A stretch of 64,000 nucleotides of DNA from Chlorogloeopsis sp. ULAP01 (GCF_030381805.1 NZ_JAUDRH010000006.1:372001-436000); one strand, 5' to 3'. Shown: positions 9,415 to 18,662, counted from the stretch's first letter. Notes: generated from the letters alone by a model not told the origin. Translations and numbers: made by a program.

Positions 9415-10059
9415 GGCAATTTCCTGGACTTTAGCTAGCCTACCACCTCATTTTGAATCCTCGACAACTTACACTGTAGGGGCGTAAGGGTTTAGGAAGG
9501 TATGGGTGTCAGGGAGAGCCGCACCAATTAATTAGGCTGTTCTGTCTTTATCCCTACATTCCTACACTCCTATTTTTTTATGCCCGTCTCGTAGCCAGTA
9601 CTTTTGAGAGTCAGGGACTTAGTGACCTATCTAAAGGTTCTAAAAGAGGTGCTTTAATACTTTTACGTTAGCGTATTGCTGCGGGCAATGGATGCACCGC
9701 CAGATGTATTACAGCATAAAACTGAAGAGTAAAAGCGGGTTTAACAGATATACTTTCGTCTTGAGCTAGAGATTGAAATAAAACCCGTTGGTACACTATT
9801 TTATAGTCTATTAATCTAAAATTAGCTTTAAATTTTGGCAGCGATCGCGCTTTAGTGTTGCTAATTCACATTTTGCACCTTGCCCCTTAAACACCTAGAA
9901 CTGAAGTTCCTCTCTTATAGTTCAAGTCAGTTAAAACTGACTGAAAACTTTACCCAGTCTACTCAAGTAGACTTTAGCTTTAAGCCCTTGAACTTTATTT
10001 CTTGGCGAATAAGAGCGAGTGTGGATGCAAGACATGAGCTAAAAAGAGCTTCTGTATTC
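9415..10059. other. non-coding region upstream of susA
   Basis: 645 bp between the response regulator stop and susA. It contains short C/T-rich repeats at 9480-9590 and one copy of a triple-hairpin dispersed repeat at 9864-10038. No convincing open reading frame. The susA promoter must lie here but I could not place it. Confidence 0.6.
9864..10038 (+). repeat. triple-hairpin dispersed repeat, copy A
   Basis: About 170 bp closely matching copies at 13634-13804 and 34008-34144. Three inverted repeats in order: GAACTGAAGTTC, AGTCAGTTAAAACTGACT and GTCTACTCAAGTAGAC. They are followed by a conserved tail TTTATTTCTTGGCGAATAAG and, in copies A and B only, GATGCAAGAYATGAG. Orientation is assigned by comparison with the other copies. 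Confidence 0.85.
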
Positions 10060-10491
10060 CTAGTCAGATGCATTTCGACTAAGGGTTAATGCTTTTTGCA
10101 AAGCAAGATTTGAGACAAGTTTAACCAAATCATCAGGATTAAATGGTTTCACCATATATGTAGAGAATCCTGCATTCAGAGCTAGTGGCTCTTGCGTTGC
10201 CAATGCTGTCAAAGCGATCGCTGGAATCTGTCCTTCCTCTTGTTTTAGACTTCTGACTTTGCGAATGAAAGAATACCCATCCTCAATTGGCATGGCAATA
10301 TCGCTAATTAATATATCCGGTTTCCATCGCCGGATCACCTGAAAGGCTTCATGTGTTGATACCGTTGAACTGACTTGTGCATTGTATTGTTCAAAGATGA
10401 ATCTGATTAACTCAAGAGTATCGGCATCATCATCTATCACCAACAGTCGCAAATTGTTTAGGACTTGGAGAATATTCATATGCCTAAACAC
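10060..10491 (-). CDS. Receiver-only (CheY-like) response regulator
   Basis: A single phosphoreceiver domain of 143 aa with no output domain. Seen: acidic pair in VIDDDAD (about 18-24), phospho-acceptor Asp in ILISDIAMP (about 62-64), conserved Thr in ALTALA and Lys in MVKPFNP. It should be phosphorylated by a histidine kinase, but none is nearby. GTG at 10491 or ATG at 10479 are both possible starts. It resembles the regulator at 24998-25510 (shared GYSFIRKVRSL-type helix), so the two are probably paralogues. The gene upstream on the same strand is a PstB paralogue, about 390 bp away. Confidence 0.88.
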   Translation of the reverse strand: MFRHMNILQVLNNLRLLVIDDDADTLELIRFIFEQYNAQVSSTVSTHEAFQVIRRWKPDILISDIAMPIEDGYSFIRKVRSLKQEEGQIPAIALTALATQEPLALNAGFSTYMVKPFNPDDLVKLVSNLALQKALTLSRNASD

Positions 10492-10882
10492 CCTTTAATT
10501 ATTTGACTGATGGGTATTGCCGCAGTCAGATTTGTTAACTTCATTCATGAAATCGTATCTAATCTCATCAAACAATCTTTTGGGCGTCTCCTCTGGTATA
10601 TTGACATTTTTGACTGGAACAGATAGAGATTGCTGGCTTAAATAAGAGCATTTGCAGCAACTGTGAACGATTCTAGTCTAATTTTCAGCTTTTTTCGCCA
10701 CTTTATGCTTGTTTAAATTATTAATTCTACAATTCTTATTAATTTAGTAAAACTATTGTAGCAATGTAAAGACGCACTGTTTGCATCGCCTTTACACCAA
10801 AAATGCTTGAATAAACCAAATTGATTTACGATATTGTGATGCTTAAAAAGTCTAAAAATCATATATTCATACAGCACCGCAA
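10492..10882. other. non-coding spacer
   Basis: 390 bp between the pstB-like gene and the response regulator. AT-rich, no repeats of the other families, no open frame with coding character. Probably holds the regulator promoter, but no clear elements were found. Confidence 0.5.
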
Positions 10883-11662
10883 CTAACTTAGATATCCAGA
10901 AATATAGTCACGGGTGCGCTCATCAACAGCATTGCTAAAAATTTGAGCCGTCGCTCCAAATTCAATTAATCGCCCAATACGATTATTATCAGTGCCAAAG
11001 AAAGCTGTGAAATCAGAAATACGAGCAGCTTGTTGTGTGTTGCGGGTAACCATCACAATTGTCAACTCACTGCGCAAACTATGAATTAGTTCCTCTATTT
11101 TAATAGTTGCAATCGGATCAAGCCCTGATGTTGGTTCATCCATTAATAAAATTTTTGGCTTTACTGCTAAGGTACGAGCAATGCATAGTCGCTGTTGCTG
11201 TCCACTCGAAAGTCCTAGAGCAGATTTATGCAATTTATCTTTGACCTCATCCCACAAAGTAGCATTCTTGAGAGCAGATTCAACAATTTCATCTAATTCT
11301 TGTTTTGGATGCCATCCTGCTATTTTTACACCATATGCCACATTGTCATAAATACTCATTGGGAAGAGATTTGGCTTCGGCAATACCATACCGATTTGAC
11401 GACGTAACCGATTCAGGTTAACACGACGACTATAAATATTCTGAGTGAAAAATTCTACCTTACCTTCAACTTTTATTTCTCCTTCTAATTCATTCATTCG
11501 ATTCAAAGCTTTAATGAAAGTAGATTTACCACACCCACTTGGCCCAATTATTGCAGTTATTTGATTTTGGTAAATATCCATCGATACTTCTGTCAAAATC
11601 TTTGCTTTGCCATAATAAAAGTTTAAGTTTTTAACTTTAATGGCAGTAATTAATTTATTCAT
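10883..11662 (-). CDS. PstB-like phosphate ABC ATPase with altered Q- and H-loops
   Basis: ABC ATPase of the PstB family, about 259 aa. Walker A (GPSGCGKST) and Walker B (ILLMDEPTSGLD) are intact. Three other motifs differ from the canonical PstB encoded at 15678: the Q-loop reads MVLPKPNLFP (Gln to Pro), the signature reads LSSGQQQR (Gly to Ser) and the switch histidine reads MVTRNTQQ (His to Arg). These changes should impair coupling or hydrolysis, so it may be regulatory, weakly active or specialised. It is transcribed away from pstSCAB across an 860-bp AT-rich gap. I chose the ATG at 11662 over a TTG at 11680; no good ribosome site is visible for either. Confidence 0.85.
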   Translation of the reverse strand: MNKLITAIKVKNLNFYYGKAKILTEVSMDIYQNQITAIIGPSGCGKSTFIKALNRMNELEGEIKVEGKVEFFTQNIYSRRVNLNRLRRQIGMVLPKPNLFPMSIYDNVAYGVKIAGWHPKQELDEIVESALKNATLWDEVKDKLHKSALGLSSGQQQRLCIARTLAVKPKILLMDEPTSGLDPIATIKIEELIHSLRSELTIVMVTRNTQQAARISDFTAFFGTDNNRIGRLIEFGATAQIFSNAVDERTRDYISGYLS

Positions 11663-12538
11663 TTTTTTAATATTAAACAAAAAATTAACATATATAATAA
11701 TCTAACATTTAAATTATGATTTTAATATGTAATAAATTTTCTATAACAAAATTTTATGTTCGTAATCATGCTTAAATTAAAACGGGTAAAGTAATTAGTT
11801 TTTGCTTGATTTACTATTTTGACTGCAAATAATTATATGCGTTATAGGACTCCTATTTGATTTTTGAAATAACTTCAGTATACCTTTACCCTTCTTTCCT
11901 CTTCCCTGTCTCTACGAGTAATTCAGTAATCAAATCGGATTACTATATGAGCCAAAGTAGACTAATATCGGCATCTTACATGAATATTAAAATTTATATG
12001 TTTACTTTTTATTAAAATATTTTAAAAAGATTATAAACTGATTGTTAGTTATATTTATACTCATGTTAGTTAAAGAATTAATCTTAGATTTAATATACAT
12101 TCTCTTGGAATAAAAGCCTTATTAATATTTTTATATTCAATTAATTAAAAAATCTGAGCTTGCATTGCTAAATTAATTGATTAAAAAGCTGAGTAATCTT
12201 ATAGAAATTATTTTTTTAAATTTTTATATAAATTAAACTAATTATCTTGTTATCAATATTACGTTTGATTTAAAACTGAAATTATTTGAGTGAATAAGAC
12301 TGAATCTCATGAAACCTCAAGTGTCTTATCCTAACTGCAAACTATACGTAGATTCTTAAAAATTTTATATTAAAATTAGCTGAGATATTGTAGTCACATT
12401 GATATTAACCTGAACTTAACTTGGACTTAACTTATTTCCATCATTTTTTTACCTGTACTCTACCTTATATTTATCATCTTTTAACCTAGTAAAACTATTC
12501 TGCTTAGGAGCAATCAAACAAAAATTTAACATTCTAAA
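11663..12538. other. AT-rich divergent regulatory region
   Basis: About 870 bp of very AT-rich sequence between the divergent pstB-like gene and pstS. A three-repeat Pho box lies at 12404-12433 near the pstS side. A lone TTTAACCT occurs near 12480. I found no Pho repeat close to the pstB-like start and no coding frame. Confidence 0.6.
12404..12433 (+). promoter_or_regulatory. Pho box (three 8-bp direct repeats) upstream of pstS
   Basis: ATTAACCT, CTTAACTT and CTTAACTT start at 12404, 12415 and 12426, each separated by 3 bp, giving an exact 11-bp period. This matches the cyanobacterial Pho box bound by the PhoB/SphR response regulator. It ends 105 bp before the pstS start and predicts induction of pstSCAB by phosphate starvation. 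Confidence 0.85.
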
Positions 12539-13564
12539 GTGAAGAGTATCCCTGTGAAAACAATCAACTTGAAGTTCAACAGCTTGACTGTACTAGGTGT
12601 GATTTCACTGGTAGCAGCTACTTTTAGTGTATCAGTGCCTGCGGTTTACTCCCAAAACCAAGCGACAATTAACATTGATGGTTCCAGCACAGTCTTTCCT
12701 ATTACCGAAGCAGTAGCAGAAGAGTTTCAAAAGGCACAAAAAGGAAAAGTTCGAGTTACTGTTGGTGTCTCTGGCACTGGCGGTGGCTTTAAGAAGTTTT
12801 GCCGGGGAGAAACTGATATTTCCAATGCTTCCCGTCCCATCCTTGCCAAGGAAATCGAAGCTTGTAAAGCAGCTGGTATTCGCTATATCGAGTTGCCAGT
12901 AGCTTATGATGCCTTAACTGTGGTTGTTAACCCCCAAAACACTTGGGCTAAGAATCTAACAGTTGCAGAATTAAAGAAAATCTGGGAACCAGAAGCACAA
13001 AACAAAGTAAGCAATTGGAGCCAAGTTCGCCAAGGTTTTCCCAATGCTCCTTTAAAGCTATTCGGCCCTGGTACAAACTCTGGAACCTTTGATTATTTTA
13101 CTGAAGCCGTTGTAGGCAAATCAAAATCTAGCCGGGGTGATTTCACTGCTAGTGAAGATGACAACGTTTTAGTACAGGGTGTTAGCCGTGATAAAAATGC
13201 CCTTGGCTACTTTGGCTATGCCTACTATGAAGAAAATAAAGATAAACTGAAGGCAGTAGCAGTTAACGGTGTATTGCCATCAGAAACTACAGTGAAAAAT
13301 GGCACTTATAATCCTCTGTCTCGCCCCATATTTATCTATGTCAGTTCCAAGAGCATGGATAAGCCAGAGGTGAAACAGTTTGTTCAATATTACTTGCAGA
13401 ATGCAGGTAAATTTGCAACAGAAGTAAAGTATGTTGCTTTACCATCCTCGGCATACAACACTGCTTTAAACCACTTCAACAATAAGAGGTTTGGTACAGT
13501 ATTTGGTGGCAAAGAGGCTGTTGGATTGAAAATTGAAGAACTACTAAGTCGTGAAGCTCAATAA
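12539..13564 (+). CDS. pstS: Phosphate-binding periplasmic protein
   Basis: Periplasmic phosphate receptor of the high-affinity Pst ABC importer. 341 aa. Seen: Sec-type signal peptide (Lys-containing N-terminus, hydrophobic core LGVISLVAATFSVSV, likely cut after VYS), then phosphate-contact motifs DGSSTVFPI, SGTGGGFKKFC and SNASRP, and later PGTNSGTFDYF. The frame opens with GTG at 12539; a second GTG at 12554 would leave a more typical signal peptide. It is led by a Pho box and followed by a hairpin and an inserted repeat before pstC, an arrangement that could allow more PstS than membrane subunits. Confidence 0.93.
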   Translation: MKSIPVKTINLKFNSLTVLGVISLVAATFSVSVPAVYSQNQATINIDGSSTVFPITEAVAEEFQKAQKGKVRVTVGVSGTGGGFKKFCRGETDISNASRPILAKEIEACKAAGIRYIELPVAYDALTVVVNPQNTWAKNLTVAELKKIWEPEAQNKVSNWSQVRQGFPNAPLKLFGPGTNSGTFDYFTEAVVGKSKSSRGDFTASEDDNVLVQGVSRDKNALGYFGYAYYEENKDKLKAVAVNGVLPSETTVKNGTYNPLSRPIFIYVSSKSMDKPEVKQFVQYYLQNAGKFATEVKYVALPSSAYNTALNHFNNKRFGTVFGGKEAVGLKIEELLSREAQ

Positions 13565-13601
13565 TCAGCTGAGTTCTCCAATCAAAATTTAGAAATAACA
13601 C

Positions 13602-13624
13602 AAGGGAGGTGTTGCACCTCTCTT
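13602..13624 (+). terminator. hairpin after pstS (partial terminator or mRNA stabiliser)
   Basis: Stem AAGGGAGGTG-ttg-CACCTCTCTT, including one G-T wobble, beginning about 38 bp after the pstS stop, with only a short T-rich tail. It may attenuate transcription into pstC or protect the pstS message. Confidence 0.6.
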
Positions 13625-13633
13625 TGTCTATTC

Positions 13634-13804
13634 ATTCACATCTTGCGCCTCGCTCCTAAAACGCTTGGAACTGAAGTACCTCTCTTAGAGCTACTGTCAG
13701 TTAAAAATGACTGAAAATCTTACCTAGTCTGATTGAGCAAACTTTAGCTTTGATCCCTTGAAATTTATTTCTTGGCGGATAAGAGCACAGATGCAAGATA
13801 TGAG
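13634..13804 (+). repeat. triple-hairpin dispersed repeat, copy B, inside the pst operon
   Basis: Second copy of the element also seen at 9864 and 34008. Includes GAACTGAAGTACC, GTCAGTTAAAAATGAC and GTCTGATTGAGCAAAC stems, less perfect than in the other copies, then TTTATTTCTTGGCGGATAAG and GATGCAAGATATGAG. Its right end contains both candidate ATG codons of pstC. Confidence 0.85.
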
Positions 13805-14759
13805 TTCAGAAATAGCGATCGCCAAGCCCAACATGACTGTTGCCAAAAAAACTCTACTCTTTTCAAAACCCTCTGCCAAGGTAAGGCGTGATTTGCGAGA
13901 ACGAGCAGTTGAAATTGTCTTGTTTCTTGCAGCATTAACTTCCGTGGCGACTACAATCGCAATCCTCGCTATCTTACTTTACGAATCCATACTTTTTTTT
14001 CAGAAAGTACCCTTGTGGAAGTTTATTACAGATACTCAATGGACACCTTTATTTGACGACAAACACTACGGAATTTTGCCGCTCATTTCAGGAACTTTGG
14101 TAACTACGGTGGTGGCATTGTTAGTAGCTGTGCCTATAGGAACAATCGCCGCCATTTATTTAAGTGAATTTGCGCCTGTTGTAGTGCGAGAAGTAGTAAA
14201 GCCAGCTTTAGAGTTACTGGCAGGCATTCCAACTGTGGTGTACGGTTACTTCGCACTGTTGTTTGTCACACCTTTATTGCAAGTATTTCTACCCGATTTA
14301 CCTGGTTTTAATATGTTGAGCGCAGGGATAATCATAGGCATTATGATTATTCCTTATGTTAGTTCGCTCAGTGAAGATGCGATGCGTGCAGTTCCCAGTT
14401 ATCTGCGCGAGGGTTCCTATGCAACAGGGGCTACCCGCTTGCAGACTGCTTTACGAGTAGTGCTACCAGCATCAATTTCTGGCATATCGGCGGCTTACAT
14501 TTTAGCGATTTCTCGTGCTGTCGGCGAAACAATGGTAGTAGCGATCGCTGCTGGCGGGCAACCTAATTTAACTTGGAACCCAATGGAACCTGCCCAGACA
14601 ATGACAGCCTACATCGTATCTGTGAGTCTTGGTGACTTACCGCATGGCAGTTTAGAGTACGAAACCATATTTGCAGTCGGACTAACTTTACTGCTGATTA
14701 CTTTGAGCTTTAATATCATTGGTCATTTTCTCACCAAGCGCTATCGAGAAATTTATTAA
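13791..14759 (+). CDS. pstC: Phosphate ABC transporter permease PstC
   Basis: Inner-membrane permease of the Pst phosphate importer, partner of PstA. Seen: about six hydrophobic helices, the PstC extracytoplasmic stretch WKFITDTQWTPLF, and the permease coupling motif region EGSYATGATRLQTALRVVLPAS. The frame is open back to 13758, but the codons before about 13804 belong to the dispersed repeat. ATG at 13791 or 13800 are the likely starts and both lie in the repeat. The native N-terminus may therefore have been altered by repeat insertion. About 322 aa, normal for the family. Confidence 0.92.
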   Translation: MQDMSSEIAIAKPNMTVAKKTLLFSKPSAKVRRDLRERAVEIVLFLAALTSVATTIAILAILLYESILFFQKVPLWKFITDTQWTPLFDDKHYGILPLISGTLVTTVVALLVAVPIGTIAAIYLSEFAPVVVREVVKPALELLAGIPTVVYGYFALLFVTPLLQVFLPDLPGFNMLSAGIIIGIMIIPYVSSLSEDAMRAVPSYLREGSYATGATRLQTALRVVLPASISGISAAYILAISRAVGETMVVAIAAGGQPNLTWNPMEPAQTMTAYIVSVSLGDLPHGSLEYETIFAVGLTLLLITLSFNIIGHFLTKRYREIY

Positions 14760-14760
14760 T

Positions 14761-15684
14761 ATGACATCTGCAAATATCCATAAGATTCGCAATATTATCA
14801 ATCGCAACAAGCGAGCAGAATTTATTTTTAGCATCATCGGTTTATTGGCGATGCTAACTGGAATTATCGCCCTCATGGTACTGGTAATTGACTTAATTAG
14901 CGATGGTTTTCCTCGTCTAGACTGGCAATTTTTTACTTCATTTCCTAGTCGTAAACCAGAACAAGCAGGAATTTTTTCTGCTTGGGTGGGAAGTATTTTA
15001 GTAATGTTGGTAACGGCTTCAGTGGCAATTCCTGTCGGTATAGCCTCAGGAATTTACTTAGAAGAATACGCCAAAAAAAATTGGTTGTCAGATTTAATCG
15101 AAATTAATGTCACCAATTTAGCTGGTGTGCCATCAATCATTTATGGACTTTTGGCTTTAGGCTTATTTGTCTACGGATTAAATTTAGGGCAAAGCATTCT
15201 CACTGCTGGATTGACTTTAGCTCTATTGGTTTTACCAGTAGTCATTGTCACTACCCGTGAAGCTTTACGTGCAGTTCCCGGTAGTATTCGTGAAGCTGCT
15301 TATGCGTGTGGAGCAAGTAAGTGGCAGATGATTTGGGATCACGTCTTACGTTACTCAACAGGTACGATTCTAACTGGCATTATTGTCGCTTTGGCACGAG
15401 CTATTGGTGAAACCGCACCTTTGGTTACTATTGGTGCGCTCACTTTTATTGCCTTTCTACCAGATCCTCCCATTCAAGGACAATTTCCCTACATTTCTTT
15501 TGCATGGTTACTAGCTCCATTCACAGTTTTGCCAATTCAAATGTTTGATTGGGTATCTCGTCCTCAAGAAGAATTTCAGGTGAATGCAGCCGCAGCAGGA
15601 GTTGTGCTAATTGCCCTGACTTTAGTAATGAACGCTGTAGCAATTTATTTTCGTTATCGTCTACGTAAGAATATCAAATGGTAG
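14761..15684 (+). CDS. pstA: Phosphate ABC transporter permease PstA
   Basis: Second permease subunit of the Pst importer, 307 aa from the ATG at 14761, one base after the pstC stop. Seen: N-terminal helix (GLLAMLTGIIALMVLVIDLI), the PstA-type RKPEQAGIFSAWVGS region, and the coupling motif REAAYACGASKWQMIWDHVL. A longer frame from 14719 overlaps pstC and is not needed. The tight spacing before it and the overlap after it point to one operon with translational coupling. Confidence 0.93.
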   Translation: MTSANIHKIRNIINRNKRAEFIFSIIGLLAMLTGIIALMVLVIDLISDGFPRLDWQFFTSFPSRKPEQAGIFSAWVGSILVMLVTASVAIPVGIASGIYLEEYAKKNWLSDLIEINVTNLAGVPSIIYGLLALGLFVYGLNLGQSILTAGLTLALLVLPVVIVTTREALRAVPGSIREAAYACGASKWQMIWDHVLRYSTGTILTGIIVALARAIGETAPLVTIGALTFIAFLPDPPIQGQFPYISFAWLLAPFTVLPIQMFDWVSRPQEEFQVNAAAAGVVLIALTLVMNAVAIYFRYRLRKNIKW

Positions 15685-16472
15685 AAACAACATCTCCAAC
15701 TCTTGAAAAACGCATCAAAGCTGCGGTGAATTATCTTAATTTCTACTATGGTGGTAAAGTCCACGCTCTTAGGGACATTATGATGCCAGTGTACGACAAA
15801 CAAGTAACAGCACTAATTGGCCCTTCTGGATGTGGTAAGACTACATTACTACGCTGCTTCAATCGGATGCACGATCTCTATCCAGGTAATAAGTACCGGG
15901 GAGAAATTTCTTTAGAACCTGATGGAATTAATCTTTTGGATAAAAAAGTCGATCCGATAGAAGTTCGGATGCGGATAGGGATGGTATTTCAAAGACCAAA
16001 TCCTTTTCCTAAATCAATTTATGAGAATGTTGCTTATGGTTTGAGGGTGCGGGGTGAAAATAGGCGTAGAATTATTGATGAGAAAGTAGAGAAAGCTCTG
16101 CGCAGTGCTGCCTTATGGAATGAAGTTAAAGACCGTTTGCACGATTTGGGTACTAACTTGTCTGGCGGACAACAACAACGATTGTGTATTGCTCGCGCTT
16201 TAGCTACAGATCCGGAAATTGTATTGTTTGATGAACCAACATCAGCCCTCGATCCGATCGCTACCACTAGCATTGAAGAGTTAATCGAGGAGTTAAAGCA
16301 ACAGGTAACAATTTTGATTGTCACTCACAGTATGCAGCAAGCAGCACGCGTATCTGACTATACAGCTTTTATGTATTTAGGGGAATTGGTAGAATTTAAT
16401 AAAACAGAGATTATTTTTAATCAGCCCTTGAAAAAACAAACAGCAGACTATGTAAGCGGGCGTTTTGGTTAA
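15678..16472 (+). CDS. pstB: Phosphate ABC transporter ATPase PstB
   Basis: ATP-hydrolysing subunit of the Pst importer, 264 aa, overlapping the pstA stop by 7 bp. All ABC motifs are canonical: Walker A GPSGCGKTT, Q-loop MVFQRPNPFP, signature LSGGQQQR, Walker B IVLFDEPTSALD and switch histidine IVTHSMQQ. The C-terminus YVSGRFG is typical of PstB. It contrasts with the divergent paralogue at 10883-11662. A strong hairpin with a T-rich tail follows at 16499. Confidence 0.95.
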   Translation: MVETTSPTLEKRIKAAVNYLNFYYGGKVHALRDIMMPVYDKQVTALIGPSGCGKTTLLRCFNRMHDLYPGNKYRGEISLEPDGINLLDKKVDPIEVRMRIGMVFQRPNPFPKSIYENVAYGLRVRGENRRRIIDEKVEKALRSAALWNEVKDRLHDLGTNLSGGQQQRLCIARALATDPEIVLFDEPTSALDPIATTSIEELIEELKQQVTILIVTHSMQQAARVSDYTAFMYLGELVEFNKTEIIFNQPLKKQTADYVSGRFG

Positions 16473-16498
16473 TTGGTAAAAATTTAAAGACACAGATC

Positions 16499-16521
16499 CC
16501 CGACTTCTCAAAGAAGTCGGG
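16499..16521 (+). terminator. Terminator after pstB
   Basis: CCCGACTTC-tcaaa-GAAGTCGGG followed by AATTTTGTTTTTC, 27 bp after the pstB stop. The same stem sequence recurs at 28011-28041, so this is also a dispersed palindrome reused as a terminator. It lies between two convergent genes. Confidence 0.8.
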
Positions 16522-16537
16522 AATTTTGTTTTTCAAA

Positions 16538-16981
16538 TTAGCCCAAGTTAATCTTCACAACCCGATTGCGAACTTCTTCAACCTTAGGCAGAGTAAGAGT
16601 GAGAATACCATCGTGAAAGTCTGCTTGTACATTATCATTCTGCACAGCAACTGGCAAATTCACAACTCGTTGGAACTTACCATAGCGAAATTCTGAATGC
16701 AGGTAGTTAGTATTTTCGGAGTGAGGTTGGCGCTGATTTTCTCCTGCGATCGCCACAGTATCACGAGTTACTTGCACATCTAAATTCTTTGCAGATATAC
16801 CAGGTAATTGTATTTGTAAAATTAAGCTATCACCTGCATCAATTAACTCTACAGCAGGAGTCCAAGCTGTTGATGTATCCCTAGTTTGAGTAGTTTTTGC
16901 TGACAGTTCGTCAAATACTAAATCCATTTGCCGCTTTAAGTTTTCTAGTTCACGGATGGGTTGGTAGTAACGAATCATCAT
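16538..16981 (-). CDS. Small heat-shock protein (Hsp20/alpha-crystallin)
   Basis: ATP-independent holdase chaperone that binds unfolding proteins. About 147 aa from the ATG at 16981, which has GAGGT about 10 bases upstream; a longer frame to 17062 lacks support. Seen: short N-terminal arm (RELENLKRQMDLVFDEL), alpha-crystallin domain from about residue 40 with FRYGKFQRVVNLP, and the hallmark GILTLTLPK close to the C-terminus. The C-terminal RVVKINLG holds an I/V-x-I type oligomerisation motif. No CIRCE-type inverted repeat was seen upstream. Confidence 0.9.
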   Translation of the reverse strand: MMIRYYQPIRELENLKRQMDLVFDELSAKTTQTRDTSTAWTPAVELIDAGDSLILQIQLPGISAKNLDVQVTRDTVAIAGENQRQPHSENTNYLHSEFRYGKFQRVVNLPVAVQNDNVQADFHDGILTLTLPKVEEVRNRVVKINLG

Positions 16982-17382
16982 AGTATTATTTACCTCTGCA
17001 TTGATAACTAATGGCTGTTTTTTAAGATTCAGCAGTTTTGCATATTTAGTCATCGCTGACACTTACAATCTTGCTATAAACTTCAAAGCAGTGAAAATAC
17101 AGGGAATACGAATTTTATGGTGGTGTTTTGCACACCTGGCTATCAATAGGCTATGCAAAGGTAATTTCTTGTTAATTAGCCGAGAATATATTTAAACTTA
17201 CCATTATACAAAATGTTATTTTTATATTAGGTACGGTTCCTTCTACTTAATGTGTAGTGCTTACCAGTCTTTACAAACAAATTAACATTGTTGCTAAATT
17301 TTAAACACAACCTTAACTGTTTCATTCGGAGATTAGATCAGATCAATTCCTTGAGCTATTTCTTACCAATTAGGAGTTTGAT
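16982..17382. other. non-coding divergent spacer
   Basis: 400 bp between the divergent heat-shock and glycosyltransferase genes. AT-rich, holding both promoters presumably. No repeat family, inverted repeat operator or coding frame stood out. Confidence 0.5.
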
Positions 17383-18465
17383 ATGCGAATTGCTCAAATC
17401 GCACCACTGTGGGAAAGAGTTCCTCCTCCTGCATATGGTGGTGTTGAGTTGGTTGTTGGTTTATTAACTGATGAATTAGTCAGACGCGGGCATGAAGTGA
17501 CGCTATTTGCATCAGGAGACTCAATTACTTTAGCAAAACTAGAGTCCGTTCATCCCCAGGCTTTGCGTTTAGACTCGAATATTAAAGAGTACAACGTTTA
17601 CGAAACTTTGCAACTAAGCCGCGCATACCAGCAGGCAGGAGAATTTGATATTATCCATTCTCATGTAGGCTATCCAACTATAACTTACGCAGATTTCGTT
17701 ACAACTCCTACAATTCACACACTGCACGGTATATTCACCCCAGATAACGAAAAAGTCTTTACAGCAGGTTGTAAACAACCTTTTGTCAGCATCTCTAATG
17801 CTCAACGGGAGCCTAGATTAGGTCTAAATTATGCTGCAACAGTTTACAATGGCATAGATGTAAAAAAACACCGTTTCTATCCCCAACCACAAGATCCTCC
17901 TTATATAGCATTCTTAGGACGAATATCTCCAGAGAAAGGAACGCACATAGCCATAGAAATTGCCAAGCGAGCAGGTATACCTCTGAAAATGGCAGGTAAG
18001 GTGGATAGGGTAGATGTAGAATATTTCGAGAGTCAGATTAAACCTCACATTGATGGTAAGCAGATAGAGTTTTTGGGTGAAGCTAGTCACTCTGAAAAGA
18101 ACGCGCTATTGGGTGGAGCCTTGGCAATGCTGTTCCCTATCACTTGGCGCGAACCTTTTGGGCTGGTGATGATTGAGTCAATGGCAGCTGGAACTCCCGT
18201 AGTTGCGAAACCATTGGGATCGGTGCCAGAAGTTATTCTAGATGGTGAAACAGGTCTTTTGTGCAATAGTATCGATGATTTTGTCAATGCGATCGCTCGT
18301 GTAGAAAAAATTGATCGTTACGCTTGCCGCACTCATGTGGAGAAAAACTTTAGTATCGAAAGTATGGCAGATGGTTACGAAGCCGTTTATCAGCAAATTT
18401 TAGCAGAGAAGTTTGCCCGAAACGGTCATTCCCGCACTGTAGCAAATCAAATTATTAACGGATAA
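17383..18465 (+). CDS. Glycosyltransferase family 4
   Basis: GT-B fold retaining glycosyltransferase, 360 aa, cytoplasmic. Seen: N-terminal PPPAYGGVELVV glycine-rich acceptor-domain loop, IHSHVGYP, the domain junction FLGRISPEKGTHIAI and the E-x7-E region WREPFGLVMIESMAAGTPVV. The donor and acceptor are unknown; relatives act on polysaccharides or glycolipids. ATG at 17383 follows a weak GGAG-type site. It stands alone: the heat-shock gene upstream is divergent and a decayed toxin-antitoxin locus follows. Confidence 0.88.
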   Translation: MRIAQIAPLWERVPPPAYGGVELVVGLLTDELVRRGHEVTLFASGDSITLAKLESVHPQALRLDSNIKEYNVYETLQLSRAYQQAGEFDIIHSHVGYPTITYADFVTTPTIHTLHGIFTPDNEKVFTAGCKQPFVSISNAQREPRLGLNYAATVYNGIDVKKHRFYPQPQDPPYIAFLGRISPEKGTHIAIEIAKRAGIPLKMAGKVDRVDVEYFESQIKPHIDGKQIEFLGEASHSEKNALLGGALAMLFPITWREPFGLVMIESMAAGTPVVAKPLGSVPEVILDGETGLLCNSIDDFVNAIARVEKIDRYACRTHVEKNFSIESMADGYEAVYQQILAEKFARNGHSRTVANQIING

Positions 18466-18662
18466 AAGCGGGTATATTTCAGCAAATACACGCCCAAGCT
18501 GACAATTACTGGAACTGGAGTTAGATTTGGAGTATTTTTTCTCTTTCTCCTTTTTCAGTTTTCTTATTTGAGCGATCGCCCCGCTTCAACTGGATAAAAC
18601 ACTATGCTAGTCGCTTGCTGCTAAAACTATAATTAATAGTGATTATTAACTTAAAATCAGGT

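Noticed and set aside
13758..13790. Upstream TTG start for pstC
   Set aside because: These codons fall in the dispersed repeat and are also present in copies not followed by pstC.
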